This document shows positions 29,141 to 39,415 of a DNA stretch of 64,000 bases, piece by piece. Below the pieces are notes generated by a model. The model was given only the letters and a program-made list of their open reading frames with translations, was not told where the DNA came from and did no database searches. Source of the DNA: Microcaldota archaeon (GTDB lineage Archaea > Micrarchaeota > Micrarchaeia > Micrarchaeales > Micrarchaeaceae); assembly GCA_021798935.1 (NCBI GenBank), contig JAJZBL010000004.1:26872-90871 (forward strand), in the 5' to 3' direction. Position numbers and translations under genes: made by a program. How positions within the stretch are numbered: position 1 is the first letter of the stretch; each line of letters begins with the position of its first letter.

Positions 29141-30211
29141 TTAGATTTTGCTATCCCTTTTATAATCCTTTAGGCTCTTTTCTTTGACTATATTTTTATC
29201 TCCATCTACTTCATCTTTCTTAATGACAAGGCTAGGATGAATTCCGCCTGTTCCATATCCGCCATCAGAATAAGAGTATAGGAGCATTTTATTACTCTGC
29301 TTCTCCATGATCAATGCTTTGGTACTTTCTACAGAAGCAGAAAGGTACATGCTTCCATTCTTTATATTTTCATTATTTGATATTGCTTGAAGTACCTCAT
29401 ACCCTGCAGGCCATTTATACCATCCGAGGTCATTGCGGCATTCGAAATGTTGGGCTTCCTCGCTTATGCTGCTAGTTACATCTAGCTTTATCTCAAATGC
29501 ATTAGACGTATAAATAAAATATTTGCCCTTATCAGAGGCTTTGCGCAAGCCCTCTCTTATATCATTGTTCTTTAAAACAAAATTTATTTTTTGAGGCAGT
29601 TTATATATCTCATAAGATCCATCTTTGCCTTGTAAAGGTTTATTTGGGCGTACATACATTAAAGGATTTATATAATCTGGCTGTTTTGCTAACTTGATCA
29701 ATTGTAGTGTATTCAAAAATAGTTGGTTCTGATTAATATCATAGAGAGTTACATTTCTAATATCATTGTTGCCATTATTAAGGAATATCAGTTGTGATAT
29801 TACCTGTGTAAGGCCACCAGGTATTCCGACATAAGAGTTAATTCCATAAGTCAATTCCATATCCTTTACAGTATATGGAGAATAGAATTCATTAGAATGA
29901 TAATAGACATCATGAGAATATAAATATGGATCAAGTAGCTTAAAGTCTTTTATCTGTAGATTGACTGATCGTTTTCCATTGTAAGTTACCTTAAGGGAAG
30001 TTGGCTCTTTCATAGCCACATATCTATCTGCTAAGGTCCAGAGTTTTTCTCTTAAATCCCGGAATATAAGGCGTGGAGACCCAAATAGTTCATCAGTATC
30101 TAATTTGTTGATTCCCTCCTCAATAATCTCTGCCACATCCTTATGGTTTGAGTGCACTTCGAGATTTTTAGATTTGGTTACCATAGAATCATAGATATTT
30201 TGCCTTATCAA
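29141..30211 (-). CDS. hypothetical protein, possible SAM-binding fold
   Basis: SYVGIPGGLTQVISQLIFLNNGNNDIRNVTLYDINQNQLFLNTLQLIKLA resembles GxxGG...xxDxN of Rossmann methyltransferases; FIYTSNAF motif. Confidence 0.5.
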   Translation of the reverse strand: MIRQNIYDSMVTKSKNLEVHSNHKDVAEIIEEGINKLDTDELFGSPRLIFRDLREKLWTLADRYVAMKEPTSLKVTYNGKRSVNLQIKDFKLLDPYLYSHDVYYHSNEFYSPYTVKDMELTYGINSYVGIPGGLTQVISQLIFLNNGNNDIRNVTLYDINQNQLFLNTLQLIKLAKQPDYINPLMYVRPNKPLQGKDGSYEIYKLPQKINFVLKNNDIREGLRKASDKGKYFIYTSNAFEIKLDVTSSISEEAQHFECRNDLGWYKWPAGYEVLQAISNNENIKNGSMYLSASVESTKALIMEKQSNKMLLYSYSDGGYGTGGIHPSLVIKKDEVDGDKNIVKEKSLKDYKRDSKI

Positions 30212-30245
30212 ATATATAGCCTTTTCTCTCTGAATCGGCAGCAGA

Positions 30246-30701
30246 TTAATCTGCGGATTTAACGATTTTCTTTAAAAGATCTTCAGGTATCTCAGTAGCC
30301 TGCCATAACTTATGATTTATTGATACCATAGTAAGATATCCCTCAGTACAAAGTTCTCCCGTATTCACTAGCTTTATCTTCAAATTATATGTAAGTGCCT
30401 TTTTAGATTCTGATAATTTTGGGTAAAGCTCTACATAAATTTCGTCATTGATATGCAAGGACTTGTGGTATTGGGCTTTTGATTCTACAACTACAAACCA
30501 TATATTATCATTTATTGTATTTGTCTGAAGGTTTAGGACATCCCTTTTGTAACCCTCTATTGCATCGGTAAAAAATCTATAATAAGAAGCATAATGTGCA
30601 ATACCCTGATAATCTGTATCGTAAACCATTACCTTATCTTTAAACATATACATTTCATCACAGGAGTATTTTAATTTCAAGTAATTTATAGGTTTGTTCA
30701 T
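30246..30701 (-). CDS. hotdog-fold acyl-CoA thioesterase (4HBT-like)
   Basis: VMVYDTDYQGIAHYASYYRFFTDAIEGYKRDV. ATG at 30701 overlaps the upstream TAA (TAATG); ORF-track start is 30755. Confidence 0.8.
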   Translation of the reverse strand: MNKPINYLKLKYSCDEMYMFKDKVMVYDTDYQGIAHYASYYRFFTDAIEGYKRDVLNLQTNTINDNIWFVVVESKAQYHKSLHINDEIYVELYPKLSESKKALTYNLKIKLVNTGELCTEGYLTMVSINHKLWQATEIPEDLLKKIVKSAD

Positions 30702-30862
30702 TACCAGATTAGGCCTTTGTCGGAACAGTCCATTACCGCACCACAGTTTGGGCATCTTAAGTGGCAGGCTTGTATACTCACCATCTTATGCCCGCACACT
30801 AAGCAATGTTCTTGTTCTGCTTGATTCTCATCCTCGTACACGATGTTTGCCTTTGAACCCAT
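30701..30862 (-). CDS. 53 aa zinc-ribbon protein, below the ORF-track cutoff
   Basis: [56 protein letters not shown] overlaps the stop of the SAM synthetase (ATGA). Confidence 0.8.
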   Translation of the reverse strand: MGSKANIVYEDENQAEQEHCLVCGHKMVSIQACHLRCPNCGAVMDCSDKGLIW

Positions 30863-32061
30863 CAAAATACCTTATGCTCGCCTGCTATTATCCCTTTTGT
30901 AAGGTATACAATATTGTCAAGCTCATCTTGTGCCAATTCATTTACCTTCTTGCTTATTTTGTCAAAATCCTCCTTCTTCTTTGTGGCAATATTTACATTC
31001 AGGTGCTTTGGATCATTTATGGGCCTTCCTATCTGTGAAACTATAGAAACATTGCATTCGGTTACCTGTGGAAAATCCCTTATTATATCATTTGCAAGCT
31101 CATTGGAAAGAATATTATATATCTTGCCTATGTGATTGACTGGGTTCTTTCCTGCTGCTGCTTCTAAGCTCATCATTCTGAATGGAGTTATCAGCCCATT
31201 AACCCTGTTCCCTCTTCCTACAGATCCATCATCTCCTGATTCACAGCTTAATCCAGATTTAGTCAGATAAACTACAGAGCCCTTAGTATCATCCCCATTG
31301 TTCACAATTACTTTTATATCTTTATCAGTTATCTTCCTTGCATTCTCGATTATATCCTTTGTCACTTCATCTTTGTAAGCTATATACTCATCCATATTTG
31401 CTATGAATTTTGATACAAAGGCTATAGCAACTGTCAGCGTAATCTCGCTGCCATCCCTAACTCCCATCACTTTGATATCTTCTCCAACTGCTGGCTTCTT
31501 GGCTTTGTATTCTTCAGAATTTAGCAGGTGCTCAGTTTCAAGAACCAGTTTCTCTACTGTGGTGAATGGAGCAAAGCCAACACCAAAAGAGGTATCATTT
31601 GCAAGAGGAACATCTATTCCTCTTTTGAATATGTTATTGAGATCTGCAGATCCCTTTATGATCTTTGATTCATAAGTTACCTCATTATCAACATCCAAAA
31701 ATCGTGTGTGCTTTCTAAGATAATCTTTTGCTGTATCTATTGCTATTTGATCTACTGGTATAACAGTGCCATTGTACTCCTGGGTTGCCCTCCCAGTCAT
31801 TATCAATTCTATTGGCCTTGTTATCTCAGCGCTTCCGAAAGTTGCATTTGATGAACCTCCTATTATAAGCCCTTTGTCAACATTATGGTGCAACACCTCC
31901 CCAAATTCATCGAGATAAGCATTTGATAAAGCTATGCTAACGCTATCCATTATGCCATCAATAAGGCTGTCGGGATGCCCTATGCCCTTCCTTTCTACAT
32001 ATTCTACAGGCTGATTGTATAAAGGTATAGACTGGCTTTCTGAAACTCTTATATTTCCCAT
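30862..32061 (-). CDS. S-adenosylmethionine synthetase, archaeal type
   Basis: [24 protein letters not shown]...[19 protein letters not shown]...[41 protein letters not shown]. Confidence 0.96.
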   Translation of the reverse strand: MGNIRVSESQSIPLYNQPVEYVERKGIGHPDSLIDGIMDSVSIALSNAYLDEFGEVLHHNVDKGLIIGGSSNATFGSAEITRPIELIMTGRATQEYNGTVIPVDQIAIDTAKDYLRKHTRFLDVDNEVTYESKIIKGSADLNNIFKRGIDVPLANDTSFGVGFAPFTTVEKLVLETEHLLNSEEYKAKKPAVGEDIKVMGVRDGSEITLTVAIAFVSKFIANMDEYIAYKDEVTKDIIENARKITDKDIKVIVNNGDDTKGSVVYLTKSGLSCESGDDGSVGRGNRVNGLITPFRMMSLEAAAGKNPVNHIGKIYNILSNELANDIIRDFPQVTECNVSIVSQIGRPINDPKHLNVNIATKKKEDFDKISKKVNELAQDELDNIVYLTKGIIAGEHKVF

Positions 32062-32189
32062 GATATCACCATATTTGTTAAAGCTAATAAAATGGGAAAC
32101 ATTAAAAAATAAGTTATACCAAAAGTTTATCGCAATAAAAATTAAGTAAATTTTACTTTTTATATTAAATAAAAAATAGTTTTAGAGGG

Positions 32190-32774
32190 TTAAATCTCTC
32201 TATCAAAATTTCCATCTGCATTCTGCTGTAGAACTTCATTGAAAACTTTTTGATAATCTTTGTTTATATCTAATTTTATCATCTTGTCTGCCTTTGTATT
32301 CTTGTTTATGTATATGAGGAATGCTGTGCTCTCCACTGATCTTATCTTCATCCTCTTGTGCCCTATCAATATCAACTCGGTTTCCGACGGATACCTGTTA
32401 AAATACTGCATCAGCTGATCTGATATTTCCTTAGCCCTCTTTTTATCCCTTTTATCTATATCAGAATATGATTTCAGCAATATGTTTATGCCTTTTATTA
32501 TGGTATTTGCCTTTGCTGTATAAATATCAAACGGGTTATCGCTTTCAACAAAGAGCATATCTTGGTCAGGATCGTTATTGTAATCTATATAATACAGATT
32601 TAACCTGTCATCAAATTTGACAAACTTTGGATTCTCTATTGCTTTATCAAATTTGTCACATTCTGCAAGTAGCTGCTTTGAACGTTCCATTTCCATATCA
32701 AATGTGGAATTGTCCATTCTTACCTCCTCTTTATTCATATTCGCATCTTTTATTTTTGTAGACAAGATAATCAC
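32190..32774 (-). CDS. hypothetical protein
   Basis: 194 aa ORF, abuts 32775-33182. Confidence 0.55.
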   Translation of the reverse strand: MIILSTKIKDANMNKEEVRMDNSTFDMEMERSKQLLAECDKFDKAIENPKFVKFDDRLNLYYIDYNNDPDQDMLFVESDNPFDIYTAKANTIIKGINILLKSYSDIDKRDKKRAKEISDQLMQYFNRYPSETELILIGHKRMKIRSVESTAFLIYINKNTKADKMIKLDINKDYQKVFNEVLQQNADGNFDREI

Positions 32775-33182
32775 TTATTTTATATCTATTTGTGCTTCTG
32801 CATGGTCTATGTAAAGGCTAAATGGATATAGAAGGTCACTAGATTTATATCTTGGATAAATCCTTGCATTAATGCTTATAGTGCATGAATGTTTTTCATT
32901 TAGTTCTCTTTCAATTTTACTTAAGCTATTTGATTGCCAATCGAAGTTATTCAGGAATATGGTTATCGGCCTTCCACTCTCTTTATAATTTAGATTAGTG
33001 ACCAAACCTAACGATCTTTTTTCTTTTATCTCAAACATAGATTTTATCTCTACTCTATCTAGCCTGATCATTTTTGGTGAATTTGATAGCCTATATATAT
33101 CATCTAACAATTTTGAATCATGTTCATTAAAGGCTGTTATATCTAATACATTCCTATAATTATTGCGTGTTTTTGATACCAT
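32775..33182 (-). CDS. hypothetical protein
   Basis: 135 aa ORF, same strand and directly upstream of the previous ORF. Confidence 0.55.
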   Translation of the reverse strand: MVSKTRNNYRNVLDITAFNEHDSKLLDDIYRLSNSPKMIRLDRVEIKSMFEIKEKRSLGLVTNLNYKESGRPITIFLNNFDWQSNSLSKIERELNEKHSCTISINARIYPRYKSSDLLYPFSLYIDHAEAQIDIK

Positions 33183-33364
33183 ACAATCAGAAATATATTT
33201 TATTACCTAATATATATAATTTACGTGATATCCTTTACATTTAGATAATGTTTGCCTACTGTTTCAACTACTGACTAGATGAAAATTAGTAGTTTAGAGC
33301 ATGCATTAAATTTTATAAAAAATAAAAACATATTTAAAATTTGTATATAAGTTAATATGATGCT

Positions 33365-34276
33365 ATGCAGGCTAACAAAAGAGCTTCCGATAAAGTTGAA
33401 GTGAGTGTGGATAATTATTTGGAATTGCTGAAATTGAGCGCTGTAGGTACTATTAAAGCCTCTGAATTTGATTCAAATGACCGATCAAAGACTATTAAAA
33501 AAATGACTTCTATAATAGATTATTTATCTGATCCTGATAGCTTAAAGATGACTAATTCCGATTTAAAGCTAAAAAATAGCAATAATGCATATATTGCAGA
33601 AAAAGGCAAAGTAGAATGTGAAGTTACTTACTTGCTTAAGGCATACAAAAGATGTGACCCTGATAAGGTATATTTTGATGATAGCATTGAGTCATACCTA
33701 TATGATAATGGGGACCTCCTAGATAGCATAATTTACAAATTGATAAATGGCAAGAAATTGTCAGGCAAGGAGGAGAAGTATTCAAAAGCAGATAACAATG
33801 CATTGTCTGATATGGGAATACTTAGGATTGGCAGTTCTTCTTATCTAATTATATTGGATAACTATAAAGACTCTTTTCATTTGATAAAACTATCTCATAA
33901 TGAGAATATTCCCGTAAATAAGATAAATGATAAAAAGGGCAATATAATAGATATAATGCCTAAAAATCTGATAAATGTGGATATCTCAAGCTCTGAATTA
34001 ATCTCTATTAAATCTTACGACTTTGTAAGCTCTAATTGGGACAGAAAGCAGATCTTTGAAAAGTTTGATGCTATTAAGAGCAGGTTTCTGCCTGGATGGG
34101 GCCCTGCCAGCAATTATAGGTTGAATGTAAATCATTACAATTCCAAATTAAAGGATAATCAAATAATAAACTTGTCATACAATATGTTCTATGATAATTT
34201 AAGCAAAGATAAGTGGATAGCAGCAAAGATTATAAAGTTTATAATGTTCCATGATAAGATGGTATCGGATTCTTGA
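33365..34276 (+). CDS. hypothetical protein
   Basis: 303 aa ORF, no motif recognised. Confidence 0.6.
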   Translation: MQANKRASDKVEVSVDNYLELLKLSAVGTIKASEFDSNDRSKTIKKMTSIIDYLSDPDSLKMTNSDLKLKNSNNAYIAEKGKVECEVTYLLKAYKRCDPDKVYFDDSIESYLYDNGDLLDSIIYKLINGKKLSGKEEKYSKADNNALSDMGILRIGSSSYLIILDNYKDSFHLIKLSHNENIPVNKINDKKGNIIDIMPKNLINVDISSSELISIKSYDFVSSNWDRKQIFEKFDAIKSRFLPGWGPASNYRLNVNHYNSKLKDNQIINLSYNMFYDNLSKDKWIAAKIIKFIMFHDKMVSDS

Positions 34277-34328
34277 TACCACTTATGAATTGAATCGGTA
34301 GTATTGTGTTTATTAAAGGTGCTTACAA

Positions 34329-34589
34329 ATGCTTATAGAGATGATTGTTCTTTATGGAGTCATAATATTTGCAATTATATTTGGGCTCTATCTACTTTTT
34401 AAGCTAGGTGGTGTCATACTAGGGCTTATAGCCAATACAATATTAGGACTTGCTTCAATATTCATAGTCAACTTCTTTTTCGGTTTAGGGATAGTCATAA
34501 ACCTATTAACAATAATATTGGTCGCTATATTCGGACTTCCAGCAGCAGCTATAATAATAATCTTGAAGATTATTGGAATCTCAATATGA
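34329..34589 (+). CDS. BofA (pro-sigmaK processing inhibitor)-like small membrane protein
   Basis: LGGVILGLIANTILGLASIFIVNFFFGLGIVINLLTIILVAIFGLPAAAIIIILKI matches the BofA-like pattern. Confidence 0.65.
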   Translation: MLIEMIVLYGVIIFAIIFGLYLLFKLGGVILGLIANTILGLASIFIVNFFFGLGIVINLLTIILVAIFGLPAAAIIIILKIIGISI

Positions 34590-34673
34590 CATTCCCACCA
34601 ATAAACTGTGTTGGTTTTACTCTCAAATAGATAACCTTATAGAGTTTAAATATCCTATTATTAATGTATAATT

Positions 34674-35525
34674 ATGGCAATTGAATATCCTATTCTCTCA
34701 GGCTATCATATAGATAATATCCTTAAGCATGAGAGCAATGAAATTGATATAAGCCTTGACTTGGGCCTGACACACTCGATGATTATAAAGTCAGATAACT
34801 CTATAAAGCTACCAGATGGCCAAACAATTGATATAGGTATACTTAAAAAAGTCAATAGGAGAAGGCAACTTGGAGACTGCTTCTTGATAAAGGACAACTC
34901 ACTGCTATTCATATATTTATTTGAGAATAATTCTTCTTACAAACTGTATGAACCAGGGATTGATCTGTCTCCGACATTATGGATTAATGGAAGTGTAATG
35001 CATATGATCTCTCATTCAGTGCCAATTGAAGAATCTAGGATGAAAGTTAAGATGCTTGGCAAATTGCATGGAAATGTGCTTGATACCTGCTTTGGACTTG
35101 GTTACTCAGCAATCGAACTTTCGAAGAGTGGTGCGGATAAAGTGCATAGTTATGAGATATCAAAAAGCTCCTTAGAGATAGCTAAGGTAAACCCATGGTC
35201 AAGAGAGGCATTTTCAAATCCAAAGATAGAACTGAACAACATGGATGTCTCTAAAGGCATAATGTCTATGAGAGTTGAAGAATACGATTTTATATTTCAT
35301 GATCCTCCAAACATAAAGATGGGCGGAGACCTTTATTCTTTAGAGTTTTACAGAGGCCTTTTCAGGGTTCTCAAACCCAATGGCATACTTTACCACTTTA
35401 TAGGCAGTGGGAGGGAGAGTGCAAAGCACAAATCCGATTATGTAAAAGGTGTAATAAGCAGGTTAGGCATGGCAGGATTTAGAAAGATAAAAAGAAGCTA
35501 TGCAGGAGTAATTGCATCAAAATGA
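34674..35525 (+). CDS. SAM-dependent methyltransferase (archaeal spermine synthase-like)
   Basis: GNVLDTCFGLGYSAIELSKSGADKVHSYEIS...YDFIFHDPPNIKMGG...LFRVLKPNGILYHFIG. Confidence 0.85.
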   Translation: MAIEYPILSGYHIDNILKHESNEIDISLDLGLTHSMIIKSDNSIKLPDGQTIDIGILKKVNRRRQLGDCFLIKDNSLLFIYLFENNSSYKLYEPGIDLSPTLWINGSVMHMISHSVPIEESRMKVKMLGKLHGNVLDTCFGLGYSAIELSKSGADKVHSYEISKSSLEIAKVNPWSREAFSNPKIELNNMDVSKGIMSMRVEEYDFIFHDPPNIKMGGDLYSLEFYRGLFRVLKPNGILYHFIGSGRESAKHKSDYVKGVISRLGMAGFRKIKRSYAGVIASK

Positions 35526-35610
35526 TAGATTGCAGTTTTAAGGAAGATGAAAATACTAAAAGTTAAAAAGCATATTAACCAAAATTTATAGATATAGTCT
35601 GAATGTTGAT

Positions 35611-36687
35611 TTGATGGAAGAGACAACCTTTGTCAAGGTCAGAAAAACTATTGCTGAAAAGGTACGCAGGCAGCTTGTGAGCTACTCGTTGCTTAATAAT
35701 AGCTTCCATATTCTTTCATATGGCAATTATGTATATTTCCCTTTAACGGATGCTGACGCAGCAAAAGCACTGCTCAAGGATTACAGCGATAAATTGAAGA
35801 TAGTAAAAAAAATTGGCGTTTCGTCTAATAAATCGGATGAAGATTACAGGAAAGCTTTGGGCAGCATACTGACCCCAAAAGAGCTGAAGGATTTTACTAG
35901 CGGATATGATGCCTTTGGCAATATTGCTGTGATAAGCTTGCCCGACAGCTTTTCCGATAAAGAGAAGGATATTGCCAAGGTTATCCTTAATTCCAATAAA
36001 AACCTGACTACTGTACTGAAAAAAGCAGGTCCTGTAAAAGGTGTATACCGAGTCCGGCCTGTCAAATACCTTTTAGGCAAGCGCACATATATGGCAGAAT
36101 ATAAGGAAAATGGCTGCAGGTTTGTATTCGATGTTAGGAAGGTTTTCTTTTCCACACGGCTTGCATATGAGCGGAATAGGATATCAGACCTTGTATCTCC
36201 TGGAGAAAGTGTGATGGTCCCGTTTGCAGGTGTAGGCCCTTTTGCAATAGAGATAGCAAAGAAGCATCCAGATGCATATGTCATGGCACTGGAATTGAAC
36301 AAATATGGCGTTTACTATATGAAAAGGAATATCAAAATAAATAAAGTAACCAATGTAGATGCCGTTCTTGGAGATTTCCATGAAGCCTCAAAAGGATATA
36401 GATTGATGTTCGACCGGATTATAATGCCACTTCCAAAGTCCAGCACCTTGTTCCTTGATGATGCAGTTGCAGTAGCAAAGAGCACTGCTATAATACATCT
36501 TTATGCTTTCTACGATAAGGATAAGATAAGCGACCTAAAGGATGAGATAGTTAAGCATGGAAAAATGAACAGGTACAAAGTAACCTTCCTTTTTGACAGG
36601 GTAGTTAGGACGTATTCAAAAAACTTGATTGAAGTTGTGCTTGATTATCGTATTGAAAAGCAGAATAAGGTCTGGGCAATGCAATAG
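35611..36687 (+). CDS. Trm5/Tyw2-like tRNA (guanine-37) methyltransferase
   Basis: SPGESVMVPFAGVGPFAIEIAKKHPDAYVMALELNKYGVYYMKRNIKINKV...DRIIMPLPKSSTLFLDDAV. Confidence 0.87.
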   Translation: MMEETTFVKVRKTIAEKVRRQLVSYSLLNNSFHILSYGNYVYFPLTDADAAKALLKDYSDKLKIVKKIGVSSNKSDEDYRKALGSILTPKELKDFTSGYDAFGNIAVISLPDSFSDKEKDIAKVILNSNKNLTTVLKKAGPVKGVYRVRPVKYLLGKRTYMAEYKENGCRFVFDVRKVFFSTRLAYERNRISDLVSPGESVMVPFAGVGPFAIEIAKKHPDAYVMALELNKYGVYYMKRNIKINKVTNVDAVLGDFHEASKGYRLMFDRIIMPLPKSSTLFLDDAVAVAKSTAIIHLYAFYDKDKISDLKDEIVKHGKMNRYKVTFLFDRVVRTYSKNLIEVVLDYRIEKQNKVWAMQ

Positions 36688-36758
36688 CATTGTATTTATG
36701 CAATTTAATTTTTATATTTTTAAATTTTATTAATAAAAATATTGTAAGGTGTAATTCC

Positions 36759-37577
36759 ATGCCCGTAAATAGCACAGATAACCAGAATCATAAGTATAAT
36801 GGCAAAAAATCTATAAATGTAGTCACAGACTTAAACGGGACTATAGGCAATGGCACTTTGGCGGGAAAGAATATTGATTCCTTTCAGAGGCTTATCAATC
36901 GCGGGATAAATGTAATACCTGCAACTAGCTATTCCCTAGCTTCGGCTTTTGAAACTTATTTTTCACAACTTTCTATAAAGCCGCAGATACTGATTGTTGA
37001 AAGAGGTAATGTTGTAGCTGTAAAAAAGGATAATAAATCCGCAATAGCTAGATTTGAAAAATCAGGCATTCAGAGAGAAGATAATAATGCATATGGCTAT
37101 CTCACCTATGTATTTGGCGATAGCAATGATGTCCTCTCCAGAAAAACAATGAGTATATCAAATAAACTTGGCATCGATATAGGTATATCCCCTATGTATG
37201 GATGCTCTGCTGCAATTAAAATAATGTTTGACGATACTAAAACTTCTCCGTATAAATTGGAAAAAGAAATGGAGGAGCTTGGGATATCAATGCATTACGA
37301 TGGGCAAGGGACTGCTACACTTGTTGATGACAGATTCAACAAATGGACAAGTTATTTAGAGCTTGTATCAAAAGGGATTATAGATGATGGCTTGCTCATA
37401 GGGATTGGTAACGACTTAAATGACATCCAATTGCTAGATCATGCTGACATATCCATTTTAGTCGGCAACAAACTGAACCCATTAAAGCTCGCAAAAAAAG
37501 CATCTTATAGATTTAGGGGTCCTGAAGAGTGGCATAAAGTAGAAAGCATAATTGAAGAGATAATCAGTGATGGATAA
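36759..37577 (+). CDS. HAD-superfamily (Cof/mannosyl-3-phosphoglycerate phosphatase-like) hydrolase
   Basis: VVTDLNGTIGNG motif I variant; LIGIGNDLNDIQLLDHADISILVGN motif IV. ORF-track start is 36690; MPVNST at 36759 preferred. Confidence 0.75.
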   Translation: MPVNSTDNQNHKYNGKKSINVVTDLNGTIGNGTLAGKNIDSFQRLINRGINVIPATSYSLASAFETYFSQLSIKPQILIVERGNVVAVKKDNKSAIARFEKSGIQREDNNAYGYLTYVFGDSNDVLSRKTMSISNKLGIDIGISPMYGCSAAIKIMFDDTKTSPYKLEKEMEELGISMHYDGQGTATLVDDRFNKWTSYLELVSKGIIDDGLLIGIGNDLNDIQLLDHADISILVGNKLNPLKLAKKASYRFRGPEEWHKVESIIEEIISDG

Positions 37578-38622
37578 AAACAAAATCAATGATCCTATGA
37601 AACCTAAAATATCTGTTATAATAAGCTCTTATAATAGAAAGGAATTCATACGTGCAGCTGTCGAATCTGCTATGGATCAGACGCTTGAAAAAGATCTCTA
37701 CGAGATAATTGTGGTAAAAAATTTTATTGATGACGAAATAGACTCTTTTCTGAAGCAGAATAATATAAAGAATCTCTATTACAGCCCTGATATAGCAAAA
37801 TATGCAGGCGCAAAAGCTGTAAAAGGGATAAAATCTGCGGAAGGAGATATAATATGCTTTTTAGATGATGATGACCTTTTCTCAAAGGACAAACTTGAGG
37901 AAGTGTACAAGGTCTTTGCAGATGGCAAAGTTGGATTTTACCACAATGGCCATAAAATCTATTATTTAGAAAAAACAATAGATGACAGATGGGTGGACTC
38001 TGGAAGCTATTATTTGCAGGGGAAAAAAGAATTTGGGAACAATGATGTTAAATTTCTATTGCAGCACCAGTTCTGGTTCAATAGCAGCTCGATATCTATC
38101 AGGAAAGACTTGATAGATCTTGAACTTCTAGATAAAGTAAAATTTACTATCGATTATTACCTTGCATTTATGGGAATAAATTCCGATATGGATGCAATTT
38201 TTGATTATAAGCCATTGACTTTATATAGAGTTCATCAGAGCAATGGAAGCAAGAGTTCTACAGATGATTTCAGGAAATTCTGCGATTCGCATAATGCTTA
38301 TAACACCTCCCGTATAGAGGACCACATTACAATATTCAATTATTATAAGAATACAAAGGTTGCCAATGTCCTAGGCAAATATTTTTTCAAGAAGAAGCTT
38401 GGGTACTTATTATTTTCGGAAAACGGAAATGCCTCCAAAGCTGATTATATAAAAACATCTTTGGGCCTGATTAACTATGATTTAAAAACCGGCGCTTTTG
38501 GAGATATAAAGGAAGCTTGTGGTGGGTGCTTACTATTTGTCCTAAGCCCAACTAAACTAAAAAGAATGTTATACCACCATTATATAGATGAGGAAACTAA
38601 TAAGAAACATATTTTGGAGTAG
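37567..38622 (+). CDS. family 2 glycosyltransferase
   Basis: KISVIISSYNRKEFIRAAVESAMDQT...GDIICFLDDDDLFSKDKLEEV. Confidence 0.92.
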   Translation: MMDKNKINDPMKPKISVIISSYNRKEFIRAAVESAMDQTLEKDLYEIIVVKNFIDDEIDSFLKQNNIKNLYYSPDIAKYAGAKAVKGIKSAEGDIICFLDDDDLFSKDKLEEVYKVFADGKVGFYHNGHKIYYLEKTIDDRWVDSGSYYLQGKKEFGNNDVKFLLQHQFWFNSSSISIRKDLIDLELLDKVKFTIDYYLAFMGINSDMDAIFDYKPLTLYRVHQSNGSKSSTDDFRKFCDSHNAYNTSRIEDHITIFNYYKNTKVANVLGKYFFKKKLGYLLFSENGNASKADYIKTSLGLINYDLKTGAFGDIKEACGGCLLFVLSPTKLKRMLYHHYIDEETNKKHILE

Positions 38623-38639
38623 CTATGATGCTTAGTTAA

Positions 38640-39206
38640 TTATTTTTTATAGTAGTTATGAAAAGCGTAAAGCCGATATTTTATTTCTTCTAAATCACCA
38701 GGAGTTATGCCTTCAAAAAATCTCTGCCCTAATACCATTGACTTCTTCTCATGTTCTAATAGTTTATTGTTTGAATCTCCATCATCATAATCAAAGCAGT
38801 GGTCAAAGTTCATCTTATACTGGTCTCCAAAGGTCATTTCAAAAATATATTTTGCCCTTTTCATGTGCCAGCAGGATGTCACCACGTAAACTGTTGAGAT
38901 ACCTCTTAAGCTCTTCAATTTTATTATGGAGAAATAGGCATTTCCTATTGTATCAAGTGCTGATTCCTCTTTTATTATCCTATCTTTAGGTATTCCTACA
39001 GAAACTAGATAATTTTCCATTATTTTAGCTTCTGATGAATTTATAGAAGGATTTGTATTCCCACCGGAAACTAGAAAATGGCTGATAGACCCCTTATTGA
39101 ATAAATCTATCGCAATAGAAAGCCTCCCTTTTAACTCATCATCTATTTCTGTATCTGAATATTGTTTTAATCCCAATATTATAGCAATTTTAGATTCAGC
39201 TTCCAT
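38640..39206 (-). CDS. YdcF/SanA-like (DUF218) protein
   Basis: GSISHFLVSGGNTNPSINSSEAKIMENYLVSVGIPKDRIIKEESALDTIGNAYFSIIKLK...VVTSCWHMKRAKYIFE. Confidence 0.87.
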   Translation of the reverse strand: MEAESKIAIILGLKQYSDTEIDDELKGRLSIAIDLFNKGSISHFLVSGGNTNPSINSSEAKIMENYLVSVGIPKDRIIKEESALDTIGNAYFSIIKLKSLRGISTVYVVTSCWHMKRAKYIFEMTFGDQYKMNFDHCFDYDDGDSNNKLLEHEKKSMVLGQRFFEGITPGDLEEIKYRLYAFHNYYKK

Positions 39207-39346
39207 ATAAATCTATCTTTTATATTTTACATAAAAAGATTTATCTTTTTACCTTATTGATTGCTTAGCAATCTATAAATCTTTTTAGCTATCTTGAAAA
39301 TACTTATAGCAGATTTTGATTAATGCTTATATCAATAAATATGAAA

Positions 39347-39396
39347 TTTGCAGATAAAAATTTATTTTGAATTTTTGCAGATAAAAATTTATTTTG
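39347..39396. repeat. two-copy direct repeat, 27-bp period
   Basis: TTTGCAGATAAAAATTTATTTTG at 39347-39369 and again at 39374-39396. Confidence 0.85.
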
Positions 39397-39415
39397 GATT
39401 GTTGAATCCTAATAT

